64,000 nucleotides of DNA from Pseudomonas viridiflava (GTDB taxonomy: Bacteria; Pseudomonadota; Gammaproteobacteria; Pseudomonadales; Pseudomonadaceae), in NCBI RefSeq assembly GCF_900590755.1, contig NZ_UUOC01000025.1, forward strand, positions 1 through 64,000, in the 5' to 3' direction. The notes beneath the pieces were generated by a model that had not been told where the DNA came from, searched no databases, and saw only the letters and a list, made by a program, of their open reading frames with translations. Below are positions 16,312 to 25,503 of the stretch, piece after piece. Position 1 is the first letter of the stretch; each line of letters opens with the position of its first letter. Made by a program: the position numbers and the translations under genes.

Positions 16312-17546
16312 GGGCCTTATTCATCAACAGCCTGTACGCGCCGAACATCGGCGGCGGAGCAGAAATCATCCTTCAGCGCACCGTTGAAGGTCTGAAGAAT
16401 CGCGGCTATCAAGTGTCAGTGCTGGCGACCGGCGCGCAGCCGGGTCTGCACGTGGAGAACGTCAATCAGGTCAAGGTCTACCGCGCCGGGTTGCGCAACT
16501 TCTACTGGCACTTCACTGCCCAGCGCCCAGGCCGTCTGGCTCGGTTGGGCTGGCACCTTCGGGACCGTTACAACGCCGGTATGCGCGCTTACGTGAAACG
16601 TGTGATTGCTTTGGAAAAACCGGACCTGGTGGTGTGTCACAACCTCAGCGGCTGGTCGGTGTCGGCCTGGGACGAAATCACCGCTGCCGGGCTGCCGATT
16701 GTTCAGGTATTGCATGACCTTTATCTGCTCTGCCCTGCCAGCACGATGTTCAGCAAAGGGCACAGCTGCCAGCAGCAATGTGGTCGATGCGAGCGCTTTC
16801 GCCGAGGTCATGATCAACGCTCGGCACAGGTAAAAACCGTGGTCGGTGTAAGCCGCTTCATGCTCGATACGTTGCAAGCCCAGGGCTACTTCAAAGGCGC
16901 TCGAAGTTATGTGGTGCATAACGCCAGCCCGGCCCAGCCGGTCAGTATCAAAAGCACCGAGCCGGTTGCGAAAAACGCACCGCTGCGTTTCGGTTACATG
17001 GGCACCTTGTCAGAACCCAAGGGCCTGCGCTGGTTGATCGAGCAGTTTCAACGACTGCCCATCGACGCCACCTTGCAGATTGCCGGTCGTGGTCAGCTCG
17101 ACGATGAAGCGCGCTTCAAGGCCATGGTCACGTCGCCGCGAGTGAGTTTCGTCGGCTATCGCTCCCCCGAACAGTTCTACAGGCAGATCGACGTGGCCAT
17201 TGTCCCATCCATCTGGAGTGAACCATTCGGCATGGTCGCCGTAGAGGCCTGCACCTATTCAAAACCCGTGATTGCCAGCCGTATGGGCGGGCTGCCAGAG
17301 ATTATTCAGGACCAGCTCAACGGCCTGCTGTGCTGCCCTGATGACCCTGACTCCCTCGGCGTGGCGATGCTCAAATTGCATCAGCAACCGGCGCTGCTGG
17401 CACGGTTGAGCGCCCAGGCCAGAGTCAGTGTCGCGTCATTGACGGATCTGGATCTGATGCTGGACAGCTACGAAGTCATTTTCGTACAGACGTTGCTGGA
17501 CAGGGTGGTGCCCCAGCACGAGCTTTCGCTGTCACGACCCGCCTAG
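16308..17546 (+). CDS. glycosyltransferase family 4
   Basis: This 412-residue GT-B enzyme has a glycine-rich N-terminal loop (SLYAPNIGGGAEIILQRTVEGL), a central LRFGYMGTLSEPKGLRWLI and the retaining GT4 donor site WSEPFGMVAVEACTYSKPVI with its two spaced glutamates. A cysteine cluster in the middle (LLCPASTMFSKGHSCQQQCG, about residues 141-160) recurs in some bacterial GT4 enzymes and could bind a metal; that is inference. It overlaps the preceding GT2 gene by four bases. Sugar specificity cannot be read from the sequence. Confidence 0.85.
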   Translation: MRALFINSLYAPNIGGGAEIILQRTVEGLKNRGYQVSVLATGAQPGLHVENVNQVKVYRAGLRNFYWHFTAQRPGRLARLGWHLRDRYNAGMRAYVKRVIALEKPDLVVCHNLSGWSVSAWDEITAAGLPIVQVLHDLYLLCPASTMFSKGHSCQQQCGRCERFRRGHDQRSAQVKTVVGVSRFMLDTLQAQGYFKGARSYVVHNASPAQPVSIKSTEPVAKNAPLRFGYMGTLSEPKGLRWLIEQFQRLPIDATLQIAGRGQLDDEARFKAMVTSPRVSFVGYRSPEQFYRQIDVAIVPSIWSEPFGMVAVEACTYSKPVIASRMGGLPEIIQDQLNGLLCCPDDPDSLGVAMLKLHQQPALLARLSAQARVSVASLTDLDLMLDSYEVIFVQTLLDRVVPQHELSLSRPA

Positions 17547-17595
17547 GGAGCTGTCCCCCGGAACCCCGGACCGTGCCTCTTCATTGAGACAAGAC

Positions 17596-18909
17596 ATGTC
17601 AAAGCCGCCCCAGACATTGCTTCGAAAACCCCTGACGGTACTGCTGTTAAACCTTTTATTGAGCTGCATGGCGGTGGCCGATGAGCGATTCATCATTGGC
17701 GTCGACACCCATTTGATGAATAAAAGCAGCTCCTCGGCCAAGGCCCTGCAACTGCTGGAAGAAGCTGGCGTGGACTCGGTCCGTGACGACGCTTACTGGT
17801 CAACCGCCGAACAACGACGCGGGCAACTGCGCATAGACCCGGCATGGCAGGCGTATCTGAGCAAGGCCCGGGAACACCGATTGCGCCCCTTGCTGGTGCT
17901 GGGCTACGGCAACCCCAATTACGGTAATTACGCCAAACCCCGCTACCCGCCGATCAAGGAAGCCTTCGGCAATTACGTCAATTTCGTCAGCCAGGAATTG
18001 ACCGACAGCGTGGATTTTTACGAGATATGGAATGAGTGGGACAAGGAAAACCCGGTGGACCCGCTTTTCGCCCGTGACTACAGCAACCTGATCGAAGAAA
18101 CCGCCATCAGACTGCGCCAGCTGAAAAAACCACCCACGATTCTCGCCGGTGCAGTGACCAGTCAGGGCATGGATCTGGGCTTTGCAGATCGGCTGATTGA
18201 AGCCGGGTTGCTCAACCATGTGGATGGTTTGTCGCTGCACCCGTACGTGCATTGTCGCCACGAAGAGCGGCATACCCCGGAGCGCTGGATTTCCTGGTTG
18301 CGCTGGGTGGACTCAGACCTGCGGGCGCTGGCCGCACGACCGGTTCCGTTGTATCTGACCGAGATGGGTTGGCCGAGCAACCACGGTAAATGCGGCATCA
18401 GCGAGCAGACCCAGGCGGCTTATCTGGCTCGCAGTTATTTTCTGGCCCAGACGCTGCCGGACATCAAAGGCCTGTGGTGGTACGACTTGCTCAACGACGG
18501 CAACGACCTTGAAGACCCGGAACAGAACTTCGGGCTGCTCAATCAGGATTTGTCGGTCAAGCCGGCGTATCTGACCTTGAAAGCCATCAGCCCGATCCTC
18601 CATGAATACCGTTACGACGCAGAAAAAAGCCGCGAGCTGGATGCCACTTATTTGCTGCGTTTCACCAAAGGATCGGAACAGATCCTGGTGGCCTGGACCA
18701 CCGGCCTGCCACGCTCGATACAGGTAGATGCCAGCAGCGTTCAGGCTGGCAACGTCATGCTGATCGACAGCGGACAACCGCAACGCGGGCAAATCGACAC
18801 CGGCATCGCCTGGAACTGCAACGACAGTCGGTGCTCGGCGCAGGTGATGCTCAATGAATTCCCCAGAATCATCCGGTTGGGCGCCAAGCCGCCGTTGTTT
18901 GCGCAGTGA
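17596..18909 (+). CDS. secreted glycoside hydrolase, clan GH-A (PslG-like)
   Basis: This 437-residue protein begins with a signal peptide (hydrophobic TVLLLNLLLSCMAVA, cleavage near VADE), so it should reach the periplasm. The TIM-barrel catalytic motifs are visible: acid/base Glu near residue 146 in YEIWNEWD and nucleophile Glu near residue 256 in LTEMGWPS. Length and motifs resemble PslG, the endoglycosidase of the P. aeruginosa Psl locus. It probably trims or releases polymer during export. A TTG at 17584 would extend the frame by four residues, but ATG 17596 is preferred. Confidence 0.8.
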   Translation: MSKPPQTLLRKPLTVLLLNLLLSCMAVADERFIIGVDTHLMNKSSSSAKALQLLEEAGVDSVRDDAYWSTAEQRRGQLRIDPAWQAYLSKAREHRLRPLLVLGYGNPNYGNYAKPRYPPIKEAFGNYVNFVSQELTDSVDFYEIWNEWDKENPVDPLFARDYSNLIEETAIRLRQLKKPPTILAGAVTSQGMDLGFADRLIEAGLLNHVDGLSLHPYVHCRHEERHTPERWISWLRWVDSDLRALAARPVPLYLTEMGWPSNHGKCGISEQTQAAYLARSYFLAQTLPDIKGLWWYDLLNDGNDLEDPEQNFGLLNQDLSVKPAYLTLKAISPILHEYRYDAEKSRELDATYLLRFTKGSEQILVAWTTGLPRSIQVDASSVQAGNVMLIDSGQPQRGQIDTGIAWNCNDSRCSAQVMLNEFPRIIRLGAKPPLFAQ

Positions 18910-18920
18910 TCGCGTGCTCC

Positions 18921-19317
18921 TGTTGGAGCGGTGCTTGCCCGCGAAGAACGATGACGCGGTATGCCTGCTAAACCGAGGCGCCTGATTCGCGGGCAAGCCT
19001 CGCTCCAACAGAGCTCATCGCCTGTGGGAGCGGTGCTTGCCCGCGAAGGACGATGACGCGGTAGGGGCTGCTAGACCGAGGTGCGTGATTCGCGGGCAAG
19101 CCTCGCTCCAACAGAACTCATCGTATGTGGGAGCGGTGCTTGCCCGCGAAGAACGATGACTCGGTATGCCTGCTAAACCGAGGCGCCTGATTCGCGGGCA
19201 AGCCTCGCTCCCACAGAACTCATCGCCTGTTGGAGCGGTGCTTGCCCGCGAAGAACGATGACTCGGTATGCCTGCTAAACCGAGGCGCCTGATTCGCGGG
19301 CAAGCCTCGCTCCCACA
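18921..19317. repeat. tandem array of four REP doublets
   Basis: Four near-identical units begin at 18921, 19023, 19126 and 19228 (period 102-103 bp). Each is a REPIN whose arms start TGTTGGAGCGGTGCTTGCCC or TGTGGGAGCGGTGCTTGCCC and end with the complementary GGCAAGCCTCGCTCC arm. Units differ by a few bases (GACGCGG versus GACTCGG; T versus G in the third arm base), so they are amplified but not identical. The array fills the 460-bp gap between the hydrolase and the next glycosyltransferase. Confidence 0.9.
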
Positions 19318-19372
19318 AACGCTCCACCGATCCCAGTGTTACCAACCGACCCCAGCGCAAGGACGCCGTCCC

Positions 19373-20482
19373 ATGATCGTGATCAACGCCCGCTTTCTGA
19401 CCCAGGAAATACGTGGAGTGCAGCGTTTTGCGGAACAGATCTGCCTGGCCCTCAAGCGCTTGCGCAGCGATGTCGTCTTCGTCGCGCCGTACAACATCAA
19501 ACTGCATGAAAGCGCCAAGGCGCTGGACGTGCAGATCATTGGCCGCAACACCGGGCATCTGTGGGAGCAGGTGGATTTGCCGTTGTATCTCTTGCGCCAT
19601 GGGCGTCCCCTGCTGGTGTCCCTGAGCAGTACGGCGCCGATGCTTTATGGCAATCAGATCGCAACCCACCACGACATCAACTATGTGCGCTATCCGCAAA
19701 GCTACTCGCGCAGTTTTCGCACCTTATATCGGACCATGACGCCGATTCTGCTGCGCCGGGTGAAAACCTTGTTGACGGTCAGCAACTTTTCCAAAGGCGA
19801 AATCTCGACCTTTTATGGCTTCCCGACCAACCGGATTTTCGTCATTCCCAATGCAGTGAGCGGGGCTTTCAAACCCTCGCCAACCGACGACTCAACGCCC
19901 TTCCTGCTGGCCGTTTCATCACCCAGCGCGCACAAGAATTTCAACCGCATGATTCAGGCCTTCCTGACCCTGCGCGGCCATGAAAACCTGCAACTGCACA
20001 TTGTCGGCGCCGCCAGCGAGATCTTTGCCGACCCGGAGTTGCAGCATCTGGCGTGCCGCGATCCACGGATCCGTTTTCTTGGCCGCCTGACCGATGCCGA
20101 ACTGATCGAGCAATACCAGGGTGCCACCGCGTTCGTATTCCCTTCGCTATACGAAGGCTTCGGCATTCCGCCACTGGAAGCTCAGGCCTGCGGATGCCCG
20201 GTGCTCGCGGCCAATGCGGCGTCGATCCCTGAAGTCCTGCAAGCCAGCGCACTGTATTTCGACCCGCTGGATGTCAGCCATATGGCCGCGGCCATGGAGC
20301 GCATTCTCGTCGATATGCCCTTGCGCATCGCCTTGCGCCGTCGCGGGTTGAACAATGTCGAGCGCTACTCCTGGGACGATTCTGCCCTGCGCGTCTCACA
20401 GCGTATCGACGCATTGAGCATGAAAAAGCCCAAGCCGGACACCCAACACGCCGTGGGCAAGTCATCCACGGACAAGGTGTGA
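19373..20482 (+). CDS. glycosyltransferase family 4 (mannosyltransferase-like)
   Basis: This 369-residue GT-B enzyme opens MIVINARFLTQEIRGVQRFA, a start typical of GT4 proteins such as PslF/PslI-like and WbpY-like mannosyltransferases. Later motifs are TVSNFSKGEIS, LLAVSSPSAHKNFNRMI and the donor-binding SLYEGFGIPPLEAQACGCPV. The start at 19373 has AAGGA nine bases upstream; an upstream extension to 19268 runs into the REP array and is rejected. The acyltransferase gene follows after nine bases. The sugar transferred is not deducible with confidence. Confidence 0.83.
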   Translation: MIVINARFLTQEIRGVQRFAEQICLALKRLRSDVVFVAPYNIKLHESAKALDVQIIGRNTGHLWEQVDLPLYLLRHGRPLLVSLSSTAPMLYGNQIATHHDINYVRYPQSYSRSFRTLYRTMTPILLRRVKTLLTVSNFSKGEISTFYGFPTNRIFVIPNAVSGAFKPSPTDDSTPFLLAVSSPSAHKNFNRMIQAFLTLRGHENLQLHIVGAASEIFADPELQHLACRDPRIRFLGRLTDAELIEQYQGATAFVFPSLYEGFGIPPLEAQACGCPVLAANAASIPEVLQASALYFDPLDVSHMAAAMERILVDMPLRIALRRRGLNNVERYSWDDSALRVSQRIDALSMKKPKPDTQHAVGKSSTDKV

Positions 20483-20491
20483 GGTTTCGGC

Positions 20492-21532
20492 ATGCAACGC
20501 CTGGTTTACCTGGATGCCCTGCGCGGCATCGCGGCCTTGATGGTGGTCTTCAGCCATCTGTACGAACCGTTGCTGGAAGATGTCTGGCTATTTCACGAAC
20601 TGCTGGATGTCGGCAAGCTCGGCGTTCTGTGGTTTTTCATGATCAGCGGTGTGGTGATCCCGTTCAGCCTGCGCCCGGTACCCGACGGTGCAAGGCGGTT
20701 CGTGATCTCGCGATTCATGCGGCTCTACCCTGCTTACTGGCTGTCGTTGCTGGTGTATCTGCCGATGCTGCAACTGGTGGGCTGGGTCATGCCGACGTGG
20801 GCACAGGTCATGGCCAACCTGACCATGCTGCAAACGCTCCTGGGTTTCAGCGACGTCGTCGGCCTGTACTGGACGCTGTTCATCGAGCTGATTTTCTACG
20901 GCCTGTGTCTGTTGCTGTTTTCAAGCGGCAAGCTTTATGACCTCGCCACTCGCACCCGCTGGACACTGGGCATGCTGGTGCTCGCGCTGGTTCTGGCACT
21001 GACCCGGGAGTTGACCGAGCGCAAGCTGCCGGTTGCTTTGCCACTGGCGCTGTCGCTGATGTTCTTCGGCTCAATCTGGCGGCAATGGCTACTGGGCGAA
21101 CACAGCCGCCAGTTGACGCGCAGCCTGGTGCTGGTTGCAGGCGCCTGCCTGATGTTGCTGCCGCCGACGCTGTTGCTCGCCTACGGCCGGGCCGCAGATG
21201 CAGGGGAAACCAGCGGGCGATATCTGTTCACTTACGCCTTCGCGATTGCCAGCTTCGTGCTGCTGACCCACTTCGTGCAGCTCAAGCATCCGCTGCTGGT
21301 GTGGCTCGGCGGCATCAGTTACTCGGTGTACTTGCTGCACCCCTCCATGCTGTTGTTGAGCTGGTGGCTACTCAAGGATTCTCAGGTCGCACCCTGGCAA
21401 AGCGCCGTTTTCGCAACGCTGCTGACCCTGGTGATCGCCCCCCTGTCCTTTCGCTTCATCGAAACGCCTTTTATCCAATTGGGCAAACGCCTCAACAATC
21501 GCCACGCCAAGACGCAGCCTGCCCGCGCCTGA
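20492..21532 (+). CDS. acyltransferase family 3 (OafA/PslL-like)
   Basis: This 346-residue integral membrane protein has about ten hydrophobic segments. It begins with the acyltransferase-3 signature RLVYLDALRGIAALMVVFSH, whose histidine is the proposed catalytic residue, and includes FMISGVVIPFSL and RFMRLYPAYWLSLL. Family members O-acylate extracellular polysaccharides using a cytoplasmic acyl donor. The gene starts nine bases after the glycosyltransferase stop, preceded by GTGAGG. It should add O-acetyl or similar groups to the EPS. It is not a Wzy polymerase: the N-terminal signature is diagnostic. Confidence 0.88.
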   Translation: MQRLVYLDALRGIAALMVVFSHLYEPLLEDVWLFHELLDVGKLGVLWFFMISGVVIPFSLRPVPDGARRFVISRFMRLYPAYWLSLLVYLPMLQLVGWVMPTWAQVMANLTMLQTLLGFSDVVGLYWTLFIELIFYGLCLLLFSSGKLYDLATRTRWTLGMLVLALVLALTRELTERKLPVALPLALSLMFFGSIWRQWLLGEHSRQLTRSLVLVAGACLMLLPPTLLLAYGRAADAGETSGRYLFTYAFAIASFVLLTHFVQLKHPLLVWLGGISYSVYLLHPSMLLLSWWLLKDSQVAPWQSAVFATLLTLVIAPLSFRFIETPFIQLGKRLNNRHAKTQPARA

Positions 21533-21565
21533 TGTAGAGCTTGTGCATTACAGAAGGGAACTCCA

Positions 21566-22783
21566 ATGAGAATTGCAATTGTCCACGACTGGCTGGTGAC
21601 ATATGCCGGTGCCGAACGTGTGCTGGCTTCACTGATCAATATCTGGCCGCAGGCCGATCTGTTTTCGGTGATCGACTTTCTCAGCGACCAGGATCGGGCG
21701 CACCTACACGGCAAAGTGGCGAAAACCACCTTTATCCAACGCCTGCCAAAAGCCAAAACCCACTACCAGCGTTACCTGCCATTGATGCCGTTGGCCATCG
21801 AGCAGCTGGATCTGTCCGGCTACGACCTGATCATCAGCAGCAGCCATGCCGTGGCCAAGGGCGTGCTCAGCGGCCCGGATCAACTGCACATCAGTTACGT
21901 GCATTCGCCGATCCGTTACGCCTGGGATCTGCAGCATCAGTACCTGCTGGAATCGGGCATGAGCACCGGTTTCAAAAGCAAAGTTGCGCGCATGATCCTG
22001 CACTACATCCGCATGTGGGATCAGCGCACATCGGCGGGCGTGGATGATTTCATCGCCAACTCGTACTTCATTGGCGGGCGGATTTCCAAGGCCTATCGCC
22101 GGGAGTCCACGGTGATCTACCCGCCGGTGGACACCTTCAGCTTCACCCAGCTGGACCACAAACAGGATTACTACTTCACCGCCTCGCGGATGGTGCCCTA
22201 CAAACGCATGCCGATGATCATCGAAGCCTTCGCCGCGATGCCGGACAAACGCCTGATCGTGATTGGCGACGGCCCGGAAATGGCCAAGGCGAAATCGATC
22301 AATGCGCCCAATGTCACCCTGCTGGGCTTCCAGCCCTTTGCGGTTTTGCTGGAACACATGCGCAATGCCAAAGCCTTTGTGTTCGCCGCCGAAGAAGACT
22401 TCGGGATCAGCCCGGTGGAAGCCCAGGCGTGCGGCACGCCGGTGATCGCGTTCGGCAAAGGCGGCGTGCTGGAGACCGTCTGCGGCCTGGATCACCCGCA
22501 ACCCACCGGGGTGTTTTATGACGCCCAGACCGTTTCATCGCTGGTGGCGGCAGTCGGCGAATTTGAAGCCGCGCAGCATCGCATTACGCCCCATGCCTGT
22601 AGGGCCAATGCCGAGCGGTTCAGCGGTGAGCGTTTCGAGCAGGAAATGAAGAACTTCGTCGAGAGCCGTCTGGCCGCCGCGCGTCTGGCCCGCCAGCCCT
22701 CCCAATACAAGATGCCCCAGGCGTCGCCCATTCTGGTCAGCAGCGACCTGACTGCCCGGGTTGTCCCGATCAAATCTGTCTGA
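21566..22783 (+). CDS. glycosyltransferase family 4 (WbaZ-like)
   Basis: This 405-residue GT-B enzyme starts MRIAIVHDWLVTYAGAERVL, characteristic of the WbaZ/PslH-like group. It contains HISYVHSPIRYAWD, VDDFIANSYFIGGRI, YPPVD, YYFTASRMVPYKRMPMIIEA and the donor site EEDFGISPVEAQACGTPVIA with both glutamates. The C-terminal 40 residues are polar and rich in Ala and Arg. AAGGGA lies six bases before the start. Relatives often add mannose or a similar sugar to a lipid-linked intermediate, but the substrate here is unknown. The priming transferase gene follows after 13 bases. Confidence 0.85.
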   Translation: MRIAIVHDWLVTYAGAERVLASLINIWPQADLFSVIDFLSDQDRAHLHGKVAKTTFIQRLPKAKTHYQRYLPLMPLAIEQLDLSGYDLIISSSHAVAKGVLSGPDQLHISYVHSPIRYAWDLQHQYLLESGMSTGFKSKVARMILHYIRMWDQRTSAGVDDFIANSYFIGGRISKAYRRESTVIYPPVDTFSFTQLDHKQDYYFTASRMVPYKRMPMIIEAFAAMPDKRLIVIGDGPEMAKAKSINAPNVTLLGFQPFAVLLEHMRNAKAFVFAAEEDFGISPVEAQACGTPVIAFGKGGVLETVCGLDHPQPTGVFYDAQTVSSLVAAVGEFEAAQHRITPHACRANAERFSGERFEQEMKNFVESRLAAARLARQPSQYKMPQASPILVSSDLTARVVPIKSV

Positions 22784-22796
22784 GTGAGCACTCTCC

Positions 22797-24197
22797 ATGC
22801 GTACTCCCGTTCGCGGCATTCTTCATGCGCATCAATCAGTGCTCTCGGTTGCTCACCGTTTGCTGGACCTGGCGGTGATCGTGCTGGGCGGCTATTGGCA
22901 AAGCCGGCTGGACCCCAACACCTCCAGCGCCGAGGCCTGGATCCAGATCCTGTTGGCGGTGCTGGTCTTTCACTGGCTCAGTGAGTTTCACCAGATGTAC
23001 GGCTCGTGGCGCGGCGAGCGCATCCTGCGCGAGCTGGTCAAGGTGTTCAATTACTGGGCGCTGACCTTCGTCATTCTGTTGTCGATGGACTACCTGTTGC
23101 TCAACCACGCCAACCTGCCCAATGACAGCCAGATGACCTGGTTCGCCTCGGTGCTGGTGGTGTTATGCGGTTATCGGCTGCTGATTCGCAGCGCGTTACA
23201 CGGCTTGCGTAGCCATGGCTTCAATACTCGCCGGGTGGCGATCGTGGGCAGCGGTCAGGTGGCTCAACGCCTGGCCGGGTCGATTTCCAGCGCACCATGG
23301 ATGGGGCTGCGGTTACTCGGTTTCTATGACATCGCGCCACAAGCCGACAGCGCCCCGCAAGAGTTGCCTTTGTTGGGCGACCTGGAGCAACTGACCGAGG
23401 ACGCCCGCCAGTGCAAGATCGACAAGGTCTACATCACCCTGGCAACCGCTCAGCCGCATTTGCAGGAGCTGGTCAAAGGTTTGAGCGATACCACTGCATC
23501 GGTGTACTTGATCCCCGACGTCTTCATGTTCGAATTGCTGCATGCCCGCAGCGAGAGCATCAACGGACTGGCCAGCATCAGCATCTTCGACTCGCCCATG
23601 GATGGTGCCTGGAGCCTGGTCAAACGCTGTGAAGACATCCTGCTGTCCAGCGTGATCCTGGCGATGATTGCCCTGCCGCTGCTGTTGATCGCCATCGCCA
23701 TCAAGCTGACCTCCGCTGGCCCGGTGCTGTTTCGCCAGCGCCGCTATGGCCTGGACGGCCGGCCGATCATGGTCTGGAAATTTCGCAGCATGAACGTGCA
23801 GGAAAACGGCGAGGTGATTAACCAGGCCACCCGCAACGACGCTCGCGTGACACCGCTTGGGGCTTTTCTGCGGCGCACGTCGCTGGACGAACTGCCGCAG
23901 TTTTTCAATGTGCTGCGAGGCGACATGTCCATCGTCGGCCCGCGGCCCCACGCGGTGGCGCACAACGAGCAATACCGCAAGCAGGTCAGCGGCTACATGC
24001 TGCGCCACAAGGTCAAGCCGGGCATTACCGGCTGGGCGCAGATCAATGGCTGGCGTGGCGAAACCGACACGCTGGACAAGATGCAGAAACGCGTCGAGTA
24101 CGACCTGGAATACATCGAACACTGGTCGCTGTGGCTGGACCTGAAAATCATTCTGCTGACGTTGTTCAAAGGTTTTCTGAACAAGAACGCGTTTTAA
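22797..24197 (+). CDS. polyprenyl-phosphate hexose-1-phosphate transferase (WcaJ/PslA-like)
   Basis: This 466-residue PHPT enzyme primes the repeat unit by moving a hexose-1-phosphate, usually glucose, onto undecaprenyl phosphate. It has four N-terminal membrane segments, a CoA-binding-like Rossmann domain (VAIVGSGQVAQRLAG, about residue 143), a re-entrant membrane helix (near 280-305) and the catalytic domain. Conserved elements there are FRQRRYGLDG, WKFRSM, RTSLDELPQFFNVLRGDMS, VGPRPHAV and KPGITGWAQ. The N-terminal layout marks the WcaJ/GumD type. A non-coding gap of 155 bp precedes wza. Confidence 0.9.
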   Translation: MRTPVRGILHAHQSVLSVAHRLLDLAVIVLGGYWQSRLDPNTSSAEAWIQILLAVLVFHWLSEFHQMYGSWRGERILRELVKVFNYWALTFVILLSMDYLLLNHANLPNDSQMTWFASVLVVLCGYRLLIRSALHGLRSHGFNTRRVAIVGSGQVAQRLAGSISSAPWMGLRLLGFYDIAPQADSAPQELPLLGDLEQLTEDARQCKIDKVYITLATAQPHLQELVKGLSDTTASVYLIPDVFMFELLHARSESINGLASISIFDSPMDGAWSLVKRCEDILLSSVILAMIALPLLLIAIAIKLTSAGPVLFRQRRYGLDGRPIMVWKFRSMNVQENGEVINQATRNDARVTPLGAFLRRTSLDELPQFFNVLRGDMSIVGPRPHAVAHNEQYRKQVSGYMLRHKVKPGITGWAQINGWRGETDTLDKMQKRVEYDLEYIEHWSLWLDLKIILLTLFKGFLNKNAF

Positions 24198-24352
24198 ACC
24201 AACCCCCCCTTTCAAAGTTGACAACCCAGGCCATCCGGCGCTGGAGGAGGTGCGTGCATCAATCAAAAACAAAATGACGTAACGCTCGGTGTTGGTAAGG
24301 GATGCAATGAAATCACTGTGGTGCCCAGCGCACCTTTAGGAAGGAAGAATAT

Positions 24353-25441
24353 ATGAAGCTAACCCTAGCTGTTGTGCTGCTCTCCAGTCTGATTTTGCAA
24401 GGCTGTGTATTCGCACCCGGGCAGCACATGACCCCAGGTGATATCGAAGCAAAAGACCCGGATGGGCCGGATGTTCGATTGGTCGATATCACCCCGCAAA
24501 CCCTGAAACTGCAAAAACAGAAAGCATCAGAGTCGGCAAAACCTTTGCCGCCTGAACTGATGAACTACAAAACCCCGGAATACGTCGTCGGCCCCGGCGA
24601 CACCTTGCTGGTGATCGTCTTCGAACACCCCGAGTTGACCGCACCTGGTTCACAGGACCAACTCGATGCCAACAGCCGGGAAGTGTTGAGCGACGGCACG
24701 CTCTACTTCCCTTACGTCGGCAGGATTCAGGCGGGTGGCAAAACCGTTGGCCAGATACGCGAACAATTGCGCATGGGCCTGTCGCCGCAGTACACCGAGG
24801 TCAAGGTCGACGTCAAAGTACTGCGCTACAACAGTCAACGCATATTGCTCTCCGGCTCATTCAAAAGCCCCGGTCCGCAGCCGATCACCAATATCCCGTT
24901 GAGTCTGGTCCAGGCGATCAGCGTCGCCGGCCTTGATCTCACCGACGCCAACCTCGCAGGGCTGACCTTGCGCCGCGACGGTCGGGATTACGTGATTGAT
25001 GTCGACGCCCTCAACCGCAAGGATTCGCAGCTGAGCAAAGTGTTTCTCAAGAACGGCGATTATCTGCACTTGAACAGCAACTCGAAAAACAAGATCTACG
25101 TCCTGGGCGAAGTCCAGAACCCGCAGGTCATTTCCTTTGGCACCACCAGCGTGACGCTGCTCGAAGCGCTGGGTAATTCCGGCGGTCTGAGCCCGGAAAG
25201 CGCCGACGGTGATGCTGTGTATGTGATCCGCGGCGCCGAAAACTTCGCCAACGCGCCTGCGACCGTCTATAACCTCAAAGCCAAGAAACCCACCGCTTAC
25301 CTGCTGGCCAAAGAGTTCGAACTCCAGGCCCAGGACGTCATCTTCGTAGGTCCGGCCAACATCACTCGCTGGAGCCGCTTCGTCAGCCAGCTGTTAGGCT
25401 CGGCCAACGTGGTGTCTACGGGCGCAATGTTCAGAAATTGA
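24353..25441 (+). CDS. wza: Wza-like outer-membrane polysaccharide export lipoprotein
   Basis: This 362-residue protein has a lipobox (LILQGC, cysteine near residue 18), then a polysaccharide export domain (VVGPGDTLLVIVFEHPEL, DGTLYFPYVGRIQAGGKT) and SLBB-like domains (NKIYVLGEVQNPQ, VTLLEALGNSGGL). Its C terminus (near residues 340-362) could form the amphipathic barrel helix of Wza octamers. It should form the outer-membrane exit channel that docks on the Wzc-like protein. GGAAGGAAG precedes the start. It is the last EPS gene, followed by a strong terminator. Confidence 0.92.
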   Translation: MKLTLAVVLLSSLILQGCVFAPGQHMTPGDIEAKDPDGPDVRLVDITPQTLKLQKQKASESAKPLPPELMNYKTPEYVVGPGDTLLVIVFEHPELTAPGSQDQLDANSREVLSDGTLYFPYVGRIQAGGKTVGQIREQLRMGLSPQYTEVKVDVKVLRYNSQRILLSGSFKSPGPQPITNIPLSLVQAISVAGLDLTDANLAGLTLRRDGRDYVIDVDALNRKDSQLSKVFLKNGDYLHLNSNSKNKIYVLGEVQNPQVISFGTTSVTLLEALGNSGGLSPESADGDAVYVIRGAENFANAPATVYNLKAKKPTAYLLAKEFELQAQDVIFVGPANITRWSRFVSQLLGSANVVSTGAMFRN

Positions 25442-25503
25442 TCGCTCGCGGGCTCGCAAGCTGCAAGATGGTCGTTCAATAGTCCACCTGCTTGAAAACG
25501 TCT

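Noticed and set aside
18921..19317. CRISPR-like regular repeats
   Set aside because: Units are 102-103 bp, each internally palindromic, with no unique spacers of 30-40 bp and no cas genes. They are REP doublets in tandem.
20492..21532. Wzy polymerase
   Set aside because: The N-terminal RLVYLDALRGIAALMVVFSH is diagnostic of acyltransferase family 3.
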